This document shows positions 11,106-20,457 of a stretch of 29,517 nt of DNA, in pieces (position 1 is the stretch's first letter; the number at the start of each line of letters is the position of its first letter). This stretch comes from Ophiothrix spiculata (taxonomy: Eukaryota > Echinodermata > Ophiuroidea > Amphilepidida > Ophiotrichidae): assembly GCA_000969725.1 (NCBI GenBank), contig JXSR01S034636.1; one strand, written 5' to 3'. Below the pieces are notes generated by a model that was given only the letters and a program-made list of their open reading frames with translations, did no database searches and had not been told where the DNA came from. The translations under genes and the position numbers were made by a program.

Positions 11106-11475
11106 AACGAAATAATACTGGCAGGTTAGATTCTGGTGTTATACCGTTAAAAGAGAATGATTTTTCTAACAGTGTCTTGCTGGCGATGAGGCTGGAAGGA
11201 CGCACTTTTTTATTTAAGAATAATATAATCCCACATTAATGTTAAGATCAAAACCTAAGGTAACTATCATAGTACCCCTAAGTTTAACTAATGTGTATTT
11301 TTGAATCTCAAAATACGTATTTGAACCACAGAGAGCGATTTAAGCCATTTTATAAGTAATTACGAAATACAAAAATCCTCTTGTTGAACTTATTATGGAG
11401 ACAGTATATAACTTTGTATCTTATAATTCTCCAGAATGCATTACAAGGCGTTGAGCTCCTTTATTAGTTTCTACA
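11106..11475. repeat. Paralogous segment B3b (matches 5380-5745)
   Basis: Similarity to copy A resumes (AAAGAGAAT, GTGTCTTGCTG, TTTATTTAAGA, AATCTCAAAATACGTATTTGA, AGAGAGCG, CCTCTTGT and GCGTTGAG blocks). Indels and stops here disrupt the reading frame that is open in A. Confidence 0.65.
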
Positions 11476-11724
11476 TAAATTCGGTAATGTGGTTCAATTT
11501 GAAATCAAATGATGTAAAAATTTGTTGAAAAGGACATTGTCAACGTGAATGATTGCTTTTCGACATGATAATAAAAATTGTAACCTTTAAAACGGTCAGT
11601 AGTTATGTGTATTTCTATTTTAGACTGTAAGCCACTTATATAATAGTCCAGATAGTTCAAATTTCTTCCTTTACGTAATTTCACCAAACATGTTATTTAT
11701 GAAAACCAAATGAACTGTCACTAT

Positions 11725-11983
11725 AATTGTGATGACTCACACCGAAAAGGGGTCTTTGCGACATAACACTTTTCAAGATACGGGTGAAAATAGGTAGCAA
11801 AAAATAAAGAAAATAATAAGAATTTCCAGCAGATTTTCGGTTGTAAAATTTAATCGCGTTGATCAATGTTAACAAATAAGGTTGTCATTTTAAAGCTTAG
11901 AAAATGCTATAACAGATGCAATGATAAACTCAAAATTGATATCATCTGCAAAGTCCCCCCTTTCGGTGTGAGTCATCACAATT
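11725..11983. mobile_element. MITE-like element, 259 bp, inverted ends
   Basis: The left end AATTGTGATGACTCACACCG (11725) is repeated in inverted form at the right end (to 11983). Similarity continues inward through GAAA, a G run and CTTTGC, giving arms of about 35 bp. The interior is AT-rich with no coding frame. The corresponding point of copy A lacks it. A single end of the same family lies at 16476-16530. No certain target-site duplication was found, so the superfamily is unassigned. Confidence 0.7.
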
Positions 11984-11984
11984 T

Positions 11985-12295
11985 TGTTTCTTGAGAGTTG
12001 TAGATGTTCTGTTATGTTTCTATCCGCCTCAATTGACCATAAGTAAAGTATCTTAATGATGAATCTATATAATATAAAGTACATACAACATAATTATGTT
12101 TAATTTGATTTTGTAAAATTTGTAAACCCTCAACTTGCCCATACACTTGAAAGGTATGAATAACTCATCTTTCAAATGATGTTGGAATTTATCCTCCTCA
12201 CCTACTATCATACATTACCTAAGACTAACGGTCAGTGTGAATAGATCAGCTTAATGCACTAGCAGTAAACAGTGCCAGTGTCCTGTGTTAACCTT
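11985..12295. repeat. Paralogous segment B4 (matches 6750-7210)
   Basis: Direct paralogue of A4, ending in GATCAGCTTAATGCACTAGC and a GTGTCCTGTGTTAACC block. The last block also matches copy D (GGTAACCTTCTTAGAA near 21034), so B shows the uninterrupted state at the place where A received the PLE relic. Confidence 0.75.
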
Positions 12296-12329
12296 CTTAA
12301 GAACATTATGTTGCGACTACAAGCACTCA

Positions 12330-12608
12330 AGGTGAGAGTTTGGTATTATTATTTTTCTTCTAAGTAACAATAATTATTCAAACGTGACCTATGTCCATGA
12401 TTTTTAGTAATATCCTGGAATACATGAATATGTATAATTATGTAAATTTCTGATTGCAGATTGTGACAGGTAGTAGTTGCTTGTTGATCTACACTAGTAA
12501 CAGGGACAAAAAATCACTTTTGCGATACATTAAAGGTCACATAAAATGTTCACATTCACAATTCACATTAAATTCATAAACATTCCCGAAATAACCATTG
12601 CTTATATC
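12330..12608. repeat. Paralogous segment B5 (matches 8100-8370 and about 21480-21780)
   Basis: Shares AGCACTCAAGGTGAGAGTTT with D (GAGCACCAGGTGGGAGTTTA), the TGACCTATGTCCAT block with A and a TTCTGATTGCAGATT block with D. Noncoding in all three copies. Confidence 0.65.
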
Positions 12609-12800
12609 CAGGGCCGTACAAAGGCATGTAAGCCAAGGGGGGCAAACACATTTACCGTCCCGAAATTAATGTTTCGTCCCGATGTATATACCGTCAATTT
12701 GTTTGTAATGCGCGCGTAGCGCGAAAATTTTGCTATTTTCAGCCAAAAATCGATATAAAACCTTGATATTTGTGCTAAAATTAGATTATTTTAACTACAA
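12609..12800. repeat. Unclassified interspersed repeat inserted in copy B
   Basis: Starts near CCAGGGCCGTAC and contains a G run (AAGGGGGGCAAAC), CGTCCCGAAATT and a GC palindrome-like CGCGCGTAGCGCG followed by AAAATTTTG. Its composition differs from the surroundings, and neither A nor D has it at the equivalent site. The layout resembles dispersed repeats common in invertebrate genomes, but I cannot name the family. Both edges are approximate. Confidence 0.5.
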
Positions 12801-12834
12801 AATTTCGTGTATTGCTCATTCACTTATTCTTGAA

Positions 12835-13055
12835 GATCCCCAAGCGTTATTTATAAAGAGAACACCTTGCGTAGAATAAACAGGCCATACTATAGCTATA
12901 ATCCCGTGCTATATGCTATCAGGAGTGTCTTATCAGTATAATGCCACAATAGTGACTATATAGAATTCCCTTTGGGTTGATTGAATAATAATGGATGGGA
13001 GTACTATCACACCATACGGTAGAAGAAAAGTGTCTAGTAAATTATGTATACAACG
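12835..13055. repeat. Module M, copy 2 of 4
   Basis: Carries AACACCTTGCGTAGAATAAA, GCTATCAGGAGTGTCTTA, CCACAATAGTGACTATATAGA, the quasi-palindrome CCCTTTGGG, GTTGATTGA and ATGGATGGGAGT (12991), then AAATTATGTATAC. A 71-codon frame opens at ATGGATGGGAG, but copies at 22.1 and 29.2 kb hit TGA after eight codons. The frame is therefore not evidence of a gene. Confidence 0.75.
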
Positions 13056-13234
13056 TGTTCTTCAAGATTTTAATATAGAGGAAAAGATTGTCAGTACAAT
13101 TATTACTTCGAGCTTTTTAAGACCGTATGACGCAGACAATCGGGTTGGACATATAAACTCCGCGTCACAAGTTCCTACACATGATTTCTACATGCCTGCA
13201 GAATAACTTAATTAACATTTTTCTGATCATTTTT
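13056..13234. repeat. Copy C, first block (matches about 22170-22260)
   Basis: TTAATATAGAGG, GTCAGTACAAT, GCTTCGAGCT or close variants and a GACG(C/T) block match copy D. Together with later blocks at 13620-13920, 14430-14900 and 15640-16230 this defines the C/D duplication. No conserved frame. Confidence 0.6.
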
Positions 13235-13553
13235 GGTATACCAACCAAATCTTGTCGTTTTGAAATCAGAATGTATCAAATTCCCTAACAAGAGTCTTCC
13301 CCAACACCGAGTCCAGACTCCACAATTTGTTATATTTGCGGTAAGGGGTTCGCCACACCTCCTTCCCCGCGAGTCTGTTACCTTCCTAGCATTTAAGAAA
13401 GCCGGTACCTATTTGGCACCTCAGTGGAGAAGAGCACATTAGGGTAAGTATCTTGCACATGGACACGCCGCCCATCAGATTCGAGCCCACGACTCTCAAT
13501 ACCAAGTGATTAACAGTCGAAGATTTATCCGCTAGGCTACGCATGCCCCTGAT
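13235..13553 (-). repeat. tRNA-derived SINE, minus strand
   Basis: On the minus strand the element starts near 13550 with an A-box-like TAGCCTAGCGGATAA. A tRNA-Asn-like CTGTTAATC loop and a B-box-like GGGCTCGAATCTG near 13475-13490 follow, so the head is tRNA-derived. The body (GTGTCCATGTGCAAGATACT, then CTCTTCTCCACTGAGGTG) resembles the central region of many tRNA-headed SINEs, which use RNA polymerase III promoters and borrow LINE enzymes to move. The tail ends near 13235 without a clear poly(A). A plus-strand frame of 69 codons across the body is a by-product. Copy D lacks the insertion. Confidence 0.75.
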
Positions 13554-14006
13554 ATATACTATCTGGAGACTCTATTCCTGTTGTACTATACAAATTGTGA
13601 TATTCTGGTAAGCGGGATTAGGCAAAGCGTTAAAAAGAACTTCCAAGGAATAGAAGTAATGTTTATTTTTTTTAAAGAATGAAACAAGTGCAGTTATCTT
13701 CTTCTTAGCTGAAGAGATAAGAAAGTAAATAAATGGAGACATACTTTACAATAGGAGGAATGACTCTGAATTTCCTGAACTAGACAATATGCAACGAGGG
13801 TTGATATTAACTGTAACAGGAACGGATTGATGAATTCTTTATCAAGTGCATGATGCTCAATCATCCTTTCGTTATATCTGAATCAGAGAAAAGCCTTGAA
13901 CGATTCGTCTTTCATTCAATTATAAAAACATCAAGTTCACTTTATTACCGTAATCAGTATCATACACCAGTTTTGCCTTTTTCTTTTAAGCCCATTTCTT
14001 TCTTTC
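13554..14006. repeat. Copy C, second block (matches about 22990-23370)
   Basis: Shared landmarks with D are CCAAGGAAT(A/G)GAAGTAAT, AAAGAATGAAA, AGATAAGAAAG, ACAATAGGA, CTGAACTA, AACTGTA(A/G)CAGG and GATTGATGAAT. Identity is about 75% by eye. No gene. Confidence 0.7.
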
Positions 14007-14398
14007 TAAGTCCTTAAGGCTACTACCCTTTTTCACGAGCGATACAACGGAATGTCATGATTACTGCAAGTTTGCCTTTTTAAATATGAAAAAATATTGC
14101 GTTTTTTGCGCACATGAGACATTTATTTTTTTAATTATATATGGACCTTGTAACGTCACTTCAATGAACTCGCTCAAAATGGCGTTAATTGATTACCGTA
14201 AAGGCAAAAATTTCTAATTTTATGTAAGGAAAGGAAAAAAAGGCTGCTCAGTCGGCTGAGTGGTTCTTACCGTGCTTAGTAATGCGTGGCTAAAATGCAA
14301 GAGAGTCCATGGTTGAAGTTCCCACCCCGGTTCCCACAATAAGCTACAATATGAAGTGAAACTAGGTATCTTTTCATGATTACAAAAGCAATTCTGAA
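14007..14398 (+). repeat. tRNA-containing repeat insertion in copy C
   Basis: About 390 bases from CCTTAAGGCTAC to near GCAATTCTGAATC are absent from copy D. The left part resembles the left part of the block at 9075, and the right part contains a tRNA-like region at about 14242-14335: CTCAGTCGGCTGAGTGG as an A-box, and CCATGGTTGAAGTTCCC as a decayed B-box. GTATCTTTTCATGATTACAA follows and is shared with 9760-9780. It is a second, shorter member of the family seen in B2. Confidence 0.6.
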
Positions 14399-14429
14399 TC
14401 ATTTTTGGACAGTCGAAGTTATGTTGCCT

Positions 14430-14900
14430 TACTGCAGCTTGTATTAATTATGCACGAAAGGACGTGTCTTTTCTCAAATTTCAGTTAATTCAATCAAACA
14501 TATTCAGCTTTCCGCTACCCTGTTAACAGATTATAGTGACGTCATTATGGTATCTAATATCATCAGGCATACTCTAACAAGTGTTTGTCTGCTACATAGC
14601 TAAAGGTGTTACACTGATTGTCAAGCGCTTCGATAGGTCATCAGATGAACTATATTGCATCGTTGCGTTCAAACGACCTCGTTAAATTACCCACTTCAGA
14701 TCAAGACAGTTACTTCCGGACTTTAAATGTTACTGTCATGTCTAGGTCAAGTTTTCAGTAAACGGTAAGGCAACCTTTTCAATAATATTGCATGTGGTTG
14801 AAGGTACAAATAATTGATGCTTTTAAGTGTTTTAGGCCATACATTTGTGTAATTTGTAGGTAATAAAAATTATTTTCAATTTATATTATCGAGTAAGTCT
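14430..14900. repeat. Copy C, third block (matches 23430-23890)
   Basis: Best-preserved part of the C/D duplication. Within 14576-14661 the two copies share ACAAGTGTTTGTCTGCT, AAAGGTGTTAC, TGTCAAGC, GATAGGTCAT and GAACTATATT, about 86% identical by eye against roughly 70-75% around it. Further right, TCAGATCAAG(A/G)CAGTTACTTCC and ATATTGCATGTG(A/G)TT also match. There is no shared reading frame, so any constraint would be noncoding. Confidence 0.7.
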
Positions 14901-15498
14901 AACATTAAATAATGGCCCGGCTCTATTTCATAAAGTTATTTAGGAACAATCCTTAATAAGATATTTTAAACTCATAAGAACATTCAACATGCTCAAATTC
15001 AAAGCGATCAAATGTCATTACTTAAAAAGGTTAACTTTTGAGTAATTGATCTTTATTTTATAGTTATATTAAGATCATGTATAAAGTTAAAAAACATTTA
15101 AACAAAGCTGAGAATTTTTTTTAACAGGTTACAATGAGAATGCACATGAACCTATTATAATCCAAATTCATCATCCTAAGTTTCACTATGAAAATGATTC
15201 ACAGTTCCAAAATGTAGAATATAATTCTTGCTTTAGAAACAATTATTGATCTGCAGTCCAGCTAAGCAATATTCCTAAACCTTTTTGAGTACTCCCGATG
15301 CTTTTGCGAGTGCGAAAGTGCATTGAAATGCATCGCGAATGTAGTATCGTCGATGCATCGAGAGCGCCGCACGAAATCTGTACTTACATTGACATTTATA
15401 ACGGTATTTTTTTAAGAACTTATGGTTGATTGTTTGCTTTGCACCTTTCAATCCCTGTCAAAATTGTTACGTAGTACATTGAAATGCACATTAAAAAT
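14901..15498. other. Noncoding interval in copy C without clear D partner
   Basis: AT-rich except for a GC-richer patch at about 15293-15375, which contains the perfect palindrome CGATGCATCG and repeated GATGC/GCATC words. No coding frame or tRNA-like signal was seen. Confidence 0.45.
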
Positions 15499-15607
15499 TG
15501 GTTTAAAAAAATCAAACATTCACGTAAAACGTCAAGTGACCCGGTGTTGACCAATCATAGACGATTAATCACGCTTTACGTGAACGTTTGCGTGAACAGT
15601 TAAACCA
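15499..15607. mobile_element. Short MITE-like inverted repeat, 109 bp
   Basis: Begins TGGTTTAA and ends TTAAACCA, with further inverted matches CAAACATTCACGTAAA against TTTACGTGAACGTTTG. Two-thirds of the element folds back on itself. Copy D has no counterpart, consistent with insertion after duplication. Target-site duplication not determined. Confidence 0.6.
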
Positions 15608-15639
15608 GCTTCTTGTGTCTGTTATCGAATCGAAGTTTT

Positions 15640-16236
15640 ACTGTTCAATGTAATACAGTTTTGAATGAAACAAATCTGCTTATATTAAAAGTCAAAACAC
15701 ACAATCATTGATGCAACACTCTTTCTTTGCATGTTAAAGTATCCTAAACAGCTCAAAGCTAGTTTCTATAAATTAATCTGAATACGTGACGTTTACGTTT
15801 AATATACTTTTAATTCTTTTTTTATTTCAATATTCAAAGTATTACAATTTCATGGCAACATTAAGAAGACCTGTTTCATAAGATGGGATGCTAATTCCAG
15901 CACGCTGTATATTTATCATCTCGCCTGTACCGTATTTGTTTATGTCACAGTACTGAAGAAGCTTTATGATCTACAATCATAAAGATTCTTTGACTTGACT
16001 CAATCAATCTTTCAGGTATAAAAATATGCATTAGGTTTACTTGTTTCGTCTGTTATTTTATTATTATTTTTATTATTTTAACCTAACCTAAGTTGCTCTT
16101 GTACCCATTTATCACACTGACATGGTAATTTCTTTGTTATGCATGGTGTTCTTCCTCTAGAAATTCAATTATTACTTGTTCTTGAAAGTGTATTTTCTTT
16201 TGTTCAAACTGTGTTGACGTAACGTTATTCTGTCAA
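15640..16236. repeat. Copy C, fourth block (matches 25110-25684)
   Basis: Shared landmarks are TTCAATGTAATA, TTTTGAATGA, AAAAGTCAAA, ATCATTGATGCAACA, TTTGCATGTTA, CTAAACAGCTC, TAAATTAATCT, AATACGTGACGTT, GGTATAAAAATAT, CATGGTGTTCTT, TTTTGTTCAAA and CGTAAC. Noncoding in both copies. Both copies end at an inverted-repeat insertion. Confidence 0.75.
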
Positions 16237-16444
16237 TAGCGATATTTCAGTCCGCTAATTTCTATTCATTCTAGAATAGAAACTTCCGGGACTGAAATAT
16301 CTCTACAAGGTTATAAAATACAGTACTAATAACACTTATTAGCAGTCCGGAAATTTCTATTCATTCCTAGGGTGAGTCTATTATTGAGAACAATACACTC
16401 ACCGAAGGAATGAAAAGAAACTTACCGGACTGAAATATCGCTAC
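16237..16444. mobile_element. Double hairpin inverted-repeat element
   Basis: The outer ends TAGCGATATTTCAGTCCG (16237) and CGGACTGAAATATCGCTA (to 16442) are perfect inverted copies. Inside lie two consecutive hairpins: one at about 16238-16304 (TTTCTATTC against GAATAGAAA) and one at about 16343-16432 (CAGTCCGG against CCGGACTG, GGTGAGT against ACTCACC). The layout suggests two nested or tandem copies of one MITE. No coding capacity. Confidence 0.7.
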
Positions 16445-16475
16445 ATGTATTAGCAATATAATAAATAGTGATGTA

Positions 16476-16530
16476 TATGTGATGGCTCACCCCGAAAGCG
16501 GGGACTTTGCAGATGATATCACTTTTGATT
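16476..16530 (+). repeat. Solo end of the 11.7-kb MITE family
   Basis: TGTGATGGCTCACCCCGAAA followed by a G run, ACTTTGCAGATGATATCA and TTTT matches the inverted right end of the element at 11725-11983. No partner end is found nearby. The CCCCGAAAGCGGGG segment is itself a 5-bp hairpin. Confidence 0.65.
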
Positions 16531-17034
16531 TTTTTTTCATTTCATTTGTTGCAGCACTTTCTAAGCCTTAAAATTTTCAAACTGTTAGCCTCGTAGTCTT
16601 GACAAAGGTCCAGCTGAATGTTAACTTAGCATCTAGCTTGACGTCCACGTGCTTCTTTATTGCAGTTCCTTCTGATACCACGAGTCTTTTATTTTCAGAC
16701 ATCTTTTAAATAGGCTACTCATGCGATGTGAATATCTGGCTCCTGGAAATGTTATATAAATATTCCATTGTTTTAATGATTCACTTTTTGAGTATTATCC
16801 AATCATGATACTCTCTTATCTATTCATAAATAAATGAGGTGTTATTTTTGCTTTTAATTAACATATACCTACAACAACTGCTAACAGGGAATCAGCACCT
16901 TGGCGTGCTTTCAAATGGACCGCTAAATGAGTTTTCACTTTCTTAAGGAACCTAATAAAACATATTAAATATGAAAAGGAATCAGATATAGACAAAAATA
17001 ACCTTGAAAACAAAGACAAATATTATCAAGAAAA
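16531..17034. other. Noncoding stretch, nothing recognised
   Basis: AT-rich sequence with no open frame, transposon end or paralogue recognised. Confidence 0.5.
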
Positions 17035-17170
17035 TGTCTGTAAACTAACTAACTAACTATTTGACTGACTAACTAAGTAACTAACTAACTAATTAGCTAG
17101 CAAGCTGATAGATAATTAACTTAAAAACTAACATACTAACTAATTAAATGACTAAGTAACCAAATAACTT
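17035..17170. repeat. Imperfect (AACT)n tetranucleotide repeat
   Basis: Runs of AACTAACTAACT alternate with variants such as GACTGACT, AAGTAACT and TAGCTAG, decaying to the right. It is an old microsatellite. Confidence 0.85.
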
Positions 17171-17480
17171 ACTTAATTAAACAATGAATTAGTCAATCAA
17201 TTAATTTGACTTTGATTTAAAATTGATTTTCAAAATGTTAATCAATACATTTGTTTATAGCTGCCATACGAGCAATGGTTTTAAAACATGCAGTTAATTT
17301 TAGACACCTTGTAGTTATTGGATTATACATCGCTAAAGCATCAAAAATGAGTTTGAATGACCTTTGGGGTCATAGATTAAACATCGAATGACGCGTTTAA
17401 ATGATCTGTTTTAAGGAGAGGGTCTTTTGGGAAGTTCCAAAGAGCGTACGAACAGAAAAATCCATATTTATACTTTTTTG

Positions 17481-17516
17481 TAATCAATCGATCGATCAAT
17501 CAATCAATCAATTAAT
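17481..17516. repeat. (AATC)n microsatellite
   Basis: Nine or so tetranucleotide units of ATCA/ATCG type. They sit inside the 127-codon plus-strand frame at 17401-17784 and generate its QSIDQSINQ segment. This is the main reason I do not call that frame a gene. Confidence 0.85.
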
Positions 17517-18011
17517 TATTCAAGCAAAAATTTATATTCATCACCGCATTAGCTTTCTAGCCGTTAATGTTATTAAAGTTACAAAATTTCGATATATGAA
17601 AGCTTTTATCCTTAAAAGGATAATACGAACACGTAGAGTTTTCATAAGATATCTCATTTGTCTCCTTCCTTTATCTGAGGTATTGTATGTGTCCGTTCAT
17701 CCCTATACAGCTGTAAATACACACGTTCATTTTTCGTTACGGGTGAAAATACATGCAAAGGTCGTAATTTGCCAAGTTTTCTAAAGTTTCATTATAAGAA
17801 AATGGCCAGGAATATGTAGTAAATCCTGAGGACAAACTACAGAAAACATAAGGCTTACTGATCTTTGAACGCGATTATCTCGGTTGTATATTTATCTTCC
17901 TGATCAATAATTATTGTTAACTTGACTTCTGGAAATCGAATGGATCATTGTGACATTTTAATCCTTGCAAATATCATGCAAATATTCAAATGAGTGAAAA
18001 TGACAAGATGT
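17517..18011. other. Noncoding stretch, nothing recognised
   Basis: AT-rich sequence between the microsatellite and the second copy of motif N. No feature could be supported. Confidence 0.5.
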
Positions 18012-18038
18012 TGCATTTACGGCTGGTTTGGGATGAAC
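18012..18038 (+). repeat. Motif N, copy 2
   Basis: Nearly identical to 2997-3023 (TGCATTTACG, CTGGTT, GGGATGAAC). It lies about 150 bases before a PLE fragment; the copy at 2997 has no PLE beside it. Confidence 0.45.
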
Positions 18039-18159
18039 AAATACAATTTTTTGAACTGGATTCAGCTTAATGAACTACTGATCAAGCGGTCATTGTACAA
18101 GTATAAACTCAGGAAGGATAACACAATCTGCAAATGCACATTAAGGGTCAAACTTTACT

Positions 18160-18420
18160 TCTTATGACAGAACAGGACATAACGACAAGGTGGTTAAAAG
18201 AGGCAATTTGGATAAGGAGCAGAGGCAACAACAGCATGAATAAAGACGAGGGGCATACAAACTTAACAACATCTATAATTCACTCAACCTGGAACGGTAA
18301 ACTGATGACGTCACATCCTCATCAAAGCGGAAGTGTGGCCAACCAGTGCAGAGTGGAGCGACCAAGGTTCCTAAAGAACTGAAATATTTCCAAGTGAGTA
18401 TCATCAAAACTTATGGATCT
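18160..18420 (+). pseudogene. Penelope-like element relic: C-terminal end of GIY-YIG endonuclease
   Basis: The plus-strand frame reads TTRWLKEAIWIRSRGNN then MNKDEG, the conserved end of PLE endonuclease domains, which nick target DNA for insertion. A one-base loss after DEG shifts the frame; the next frame continues AYKLNNIYNSLNLER, a stop, then DDVTSSSKRKCGQPVQ and KVPKEL, the usual tail of such proteins. The catalytic GIY-YIG N-terminal part, the linker and the RT are absent, so this is a 5'-truncated, inactive copy. Its sequence differs from the PLE relic at 27.8-28.7 kb and it probably belongs to another lineage. Confidence 0.8.
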
Positions 18421-18495
18421 GTATTGAGAACAATTCCAATAGTTTGACTTTTTGAACGACCCTGATGAATCTATTCAGTGTTTACTTCTTATGGG

Positions 18496-18735
18496 CTACC
18501 AAATATTCGATGCAACAAGTCTTTGTTATCTTATTATCTGATATATATTTCTAAAGTATTTCCTATATTAACGGAGGCTTCGTGATGAAAAATCAATATA
18601 CCACATGTGAGGAGTATTTGGTGAAAATATTTAGTGATTTTTAAAAATAAGTATCCGTTATTGATTAGAAGAGTCATTGGAGTTATATGTTAGATTATAA
18701 GATAACAAAGACTTGTTGCGCAAAATATTTGGTAG
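18496..18735. mobile_element. 240-bp hairpin element
   Basis: The left arm (18496-18547) begins CTACCAAATATT and continues AACAAGTCTTTGTTATCTTA. The right arm (about 18684-18735) is its inverted copy, ending AATATTTGGTAG. Arms are about 52 bp and close to 90% identical; the 136-base centre is AT-rich. It lies shortly after the PLE fragment. Consistent with a MITE; flanking duplication unclear. Confidence 0.65.
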
Positions 18736-18852
18736 ATCAAAAAGAACTATAATTTGACCCTAACGCGCTGAACCGCTTATTCTTAAGGCAAAATAATACT
18801 TATAGTTTAATTTGCCAGATTTGAAAAAAAAATCTAGACTGACGTCTTTACA

Positions 18853-19664
18853 TCAGCACCCAACAATATATATTTCCTGTCGTTCAGGTTCAATCACATT
18901 CGTAAAATTGGACAAAATGAACATTCATCACGTGGGTTAAGGGGGTTTGTATGGGTTTTAATCCTCTAATATTTATAATGCATCAGAGGTGTTGCTACCC
19001 CCGCTAAAAGATGAAAATTTAATTTAAGTTAATAATATAATGTAAGTCATATAAATTGATTGTTTTTATAAACAGACTGTGACATATAAAATATTCATTT
19101 CATATCAATATAGTTCTTTCTAATTTCATAAACAGTTAAAACGGATAGTTATTAGACCGAGTGAAATCGATGTTATACTTCCAGTTAAAATTACAGTCGA
19201 ATGATTGAATAAACAACACTTGCAGACTTTGTATTTCAATTCCTACACTGTTAAAAAAGTTGTGTTTAAAAGGGAACATGGTTAACAGGTTGGGTTAAAT
19301 TTTGCACAATGTTGGGTAATGGTGCACGTTTTACCCAACATTGTGTCATATTTTACCCAACATTGTGCACAATTTAACCCACCCTGTTAACCATGTTCCC
19401 TTTTAACACAACTTTTTTAACAGTGTAAACATACCTGCATCATTAATAGTTATTCAATATAATTACCAAAAGTCTCTATTTTTAAGTTGTAAATGAACAG
19501 TTAGGCCCCATTTGCTGTTTTATTGTAAAAATCTAAAAAATCATCTCCATCCGTGTCTCAAAAACGGATTTATAAATCACTACACACAAATCAAGTAGTG
19601 CAAACTGGAGGTAAAACATAATGACATTCGAAGGCTTATATCTCAAAAAGTAGGAAAAGCGATT
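18853..19664. repeat. Recent tandem duplication, copy 1 (812 bp)
   Basis: From CAGCACCCAACAATATATA to GGAAAAGCGATTT, followed immediately by copy 2. By eye I count 11 substitutions, one single-base indel and one 21-base deletion between copies, so they are about 98-99% identical outside the deletion. That is much younger than the A/B and C/D duplications. The unit includes a complete 180-bp fold-back element. No gene is inside it. Confidence 0.9.
19246..19425. mobile_element. 180-bp fold-back element, first copy
   Basis: CACTGTTAAAAAAGTTGTGT at the left and its inverted complement at the right enclose an almost perfect palindrome with arms of about 75-80 bp. The inner parts repeat the word ACAATGTTGGGTAA, once on the left arm and twice inverted on the right arm. 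TA precedes (19244-19245) and follows (19426-19427), the target duplication typical of Tc1/mariner-type MITEs. No coding capacity. Confidence 0.8.
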
Positions 19665-20457
19665 TCAGCACCCAACAATATATATTTCCTGTCGTTCAGG
19701 TTCAATCACATTCGTAAAATTGGACAAAATGAACATTCATCACGTGGGTTAAGGGGGTTATATTTATAATGCATCAGAGGTGTTGCTACCCCCGCTAAAA
19801 GATGAAAATTTAGTTTAAGTTAATAATATAATGTAAGTCATATAAATTGATAGTTTTTATAAACAGACTGTGACATATAAAATATTCATTTCATATCAAT
19901 ATAGTTCTTTCTAATTTCATAAACAGTTAAAACGGATAGTTATTAGACCGAGTGAAATCGATGTTATACTTCCAGTTATAATTACAGTCGAATGATTGAA
20001 TAAACAACACTTGAAGACTTTTTATTTCAATTCCTACACTGTTAAAAAAGTTGTGTTTAAAAGGGAACATGGTTAACAGGTTGGGTTAAATTTTGCACAA
20101 TGTTGGGTAATGGTGCACGTTTTACCCAACATTGTGTCATATTTTACCCAACATTGTGCACAATTTAACCAACCCTGTTAACCATGTTCCCTTTTAACAC
20201 AACCTTTTTAACAGTTTAAACATACATGCATCATTAATAGTTATTCAATATAATTACCAAAAGTCTCTATTTTTAAGTTTGTAAATGAACAGTTAGGCCC
20301 CATTTGCTATTTTATTGTAAAAATCTAAAAAATCATCTCCATCCGTGTCTCAAAAACGGATTTATAAATCACTACACACAAATCAAGTAGTGCAAACTGA
20401 AGGTAAAACATAATGACATTCGAAGGCTTATATCTCAAAAAGTAGGAAAAGCGATTT
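19665..20457. repeat. Recent tandem duplication, copy 2 (793 bp)
   Basis: Second copy of the 812-bp unit. It lacks 21 bases present at about 18948-18968 of copy 1. Beyond GCGATTT the sequence continues as TTGAACTTCG, which is presumably the original right flank. Confidence 0.9.
20037..20216. mobile_element. 180-bp fold-back element, second copy
   Basis: Same length and flanks as the copy at 19246, so it was copied with the tandem unit rather than inserted separately. It differs at a few positions, including the outer base of the right end (CAGTT instead of CAGTG). Confidence 0.8.

Noticed and set aside
12991-13206. 71-codon frame beginning MDGSTITP in module M
   Set aside because: The eight-residue start resembles that of copies at 22.1 and 29.2 kb (MDGS.ITP), but both hit TGA right after it. 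The copy at 8.7 kb lacks the ATG.
17035-17170. Possible CRISPR-like or minisatellite array
   Set aside because: It is an imperfect tetranucleotide microsatellite without spaced unique sequence.
17401-17784. 127-codon plus-strand frame, the longest in the window
   Set aside because: It crosses an (AATC)n microsatellite and has no recognised domain or homologue in the window.
18440-18500. Second hammerhead motif near CCTGATGAATC
   Set aside because: CTGATGA is present, but no stem II or GAAA partner follows at the right distance.
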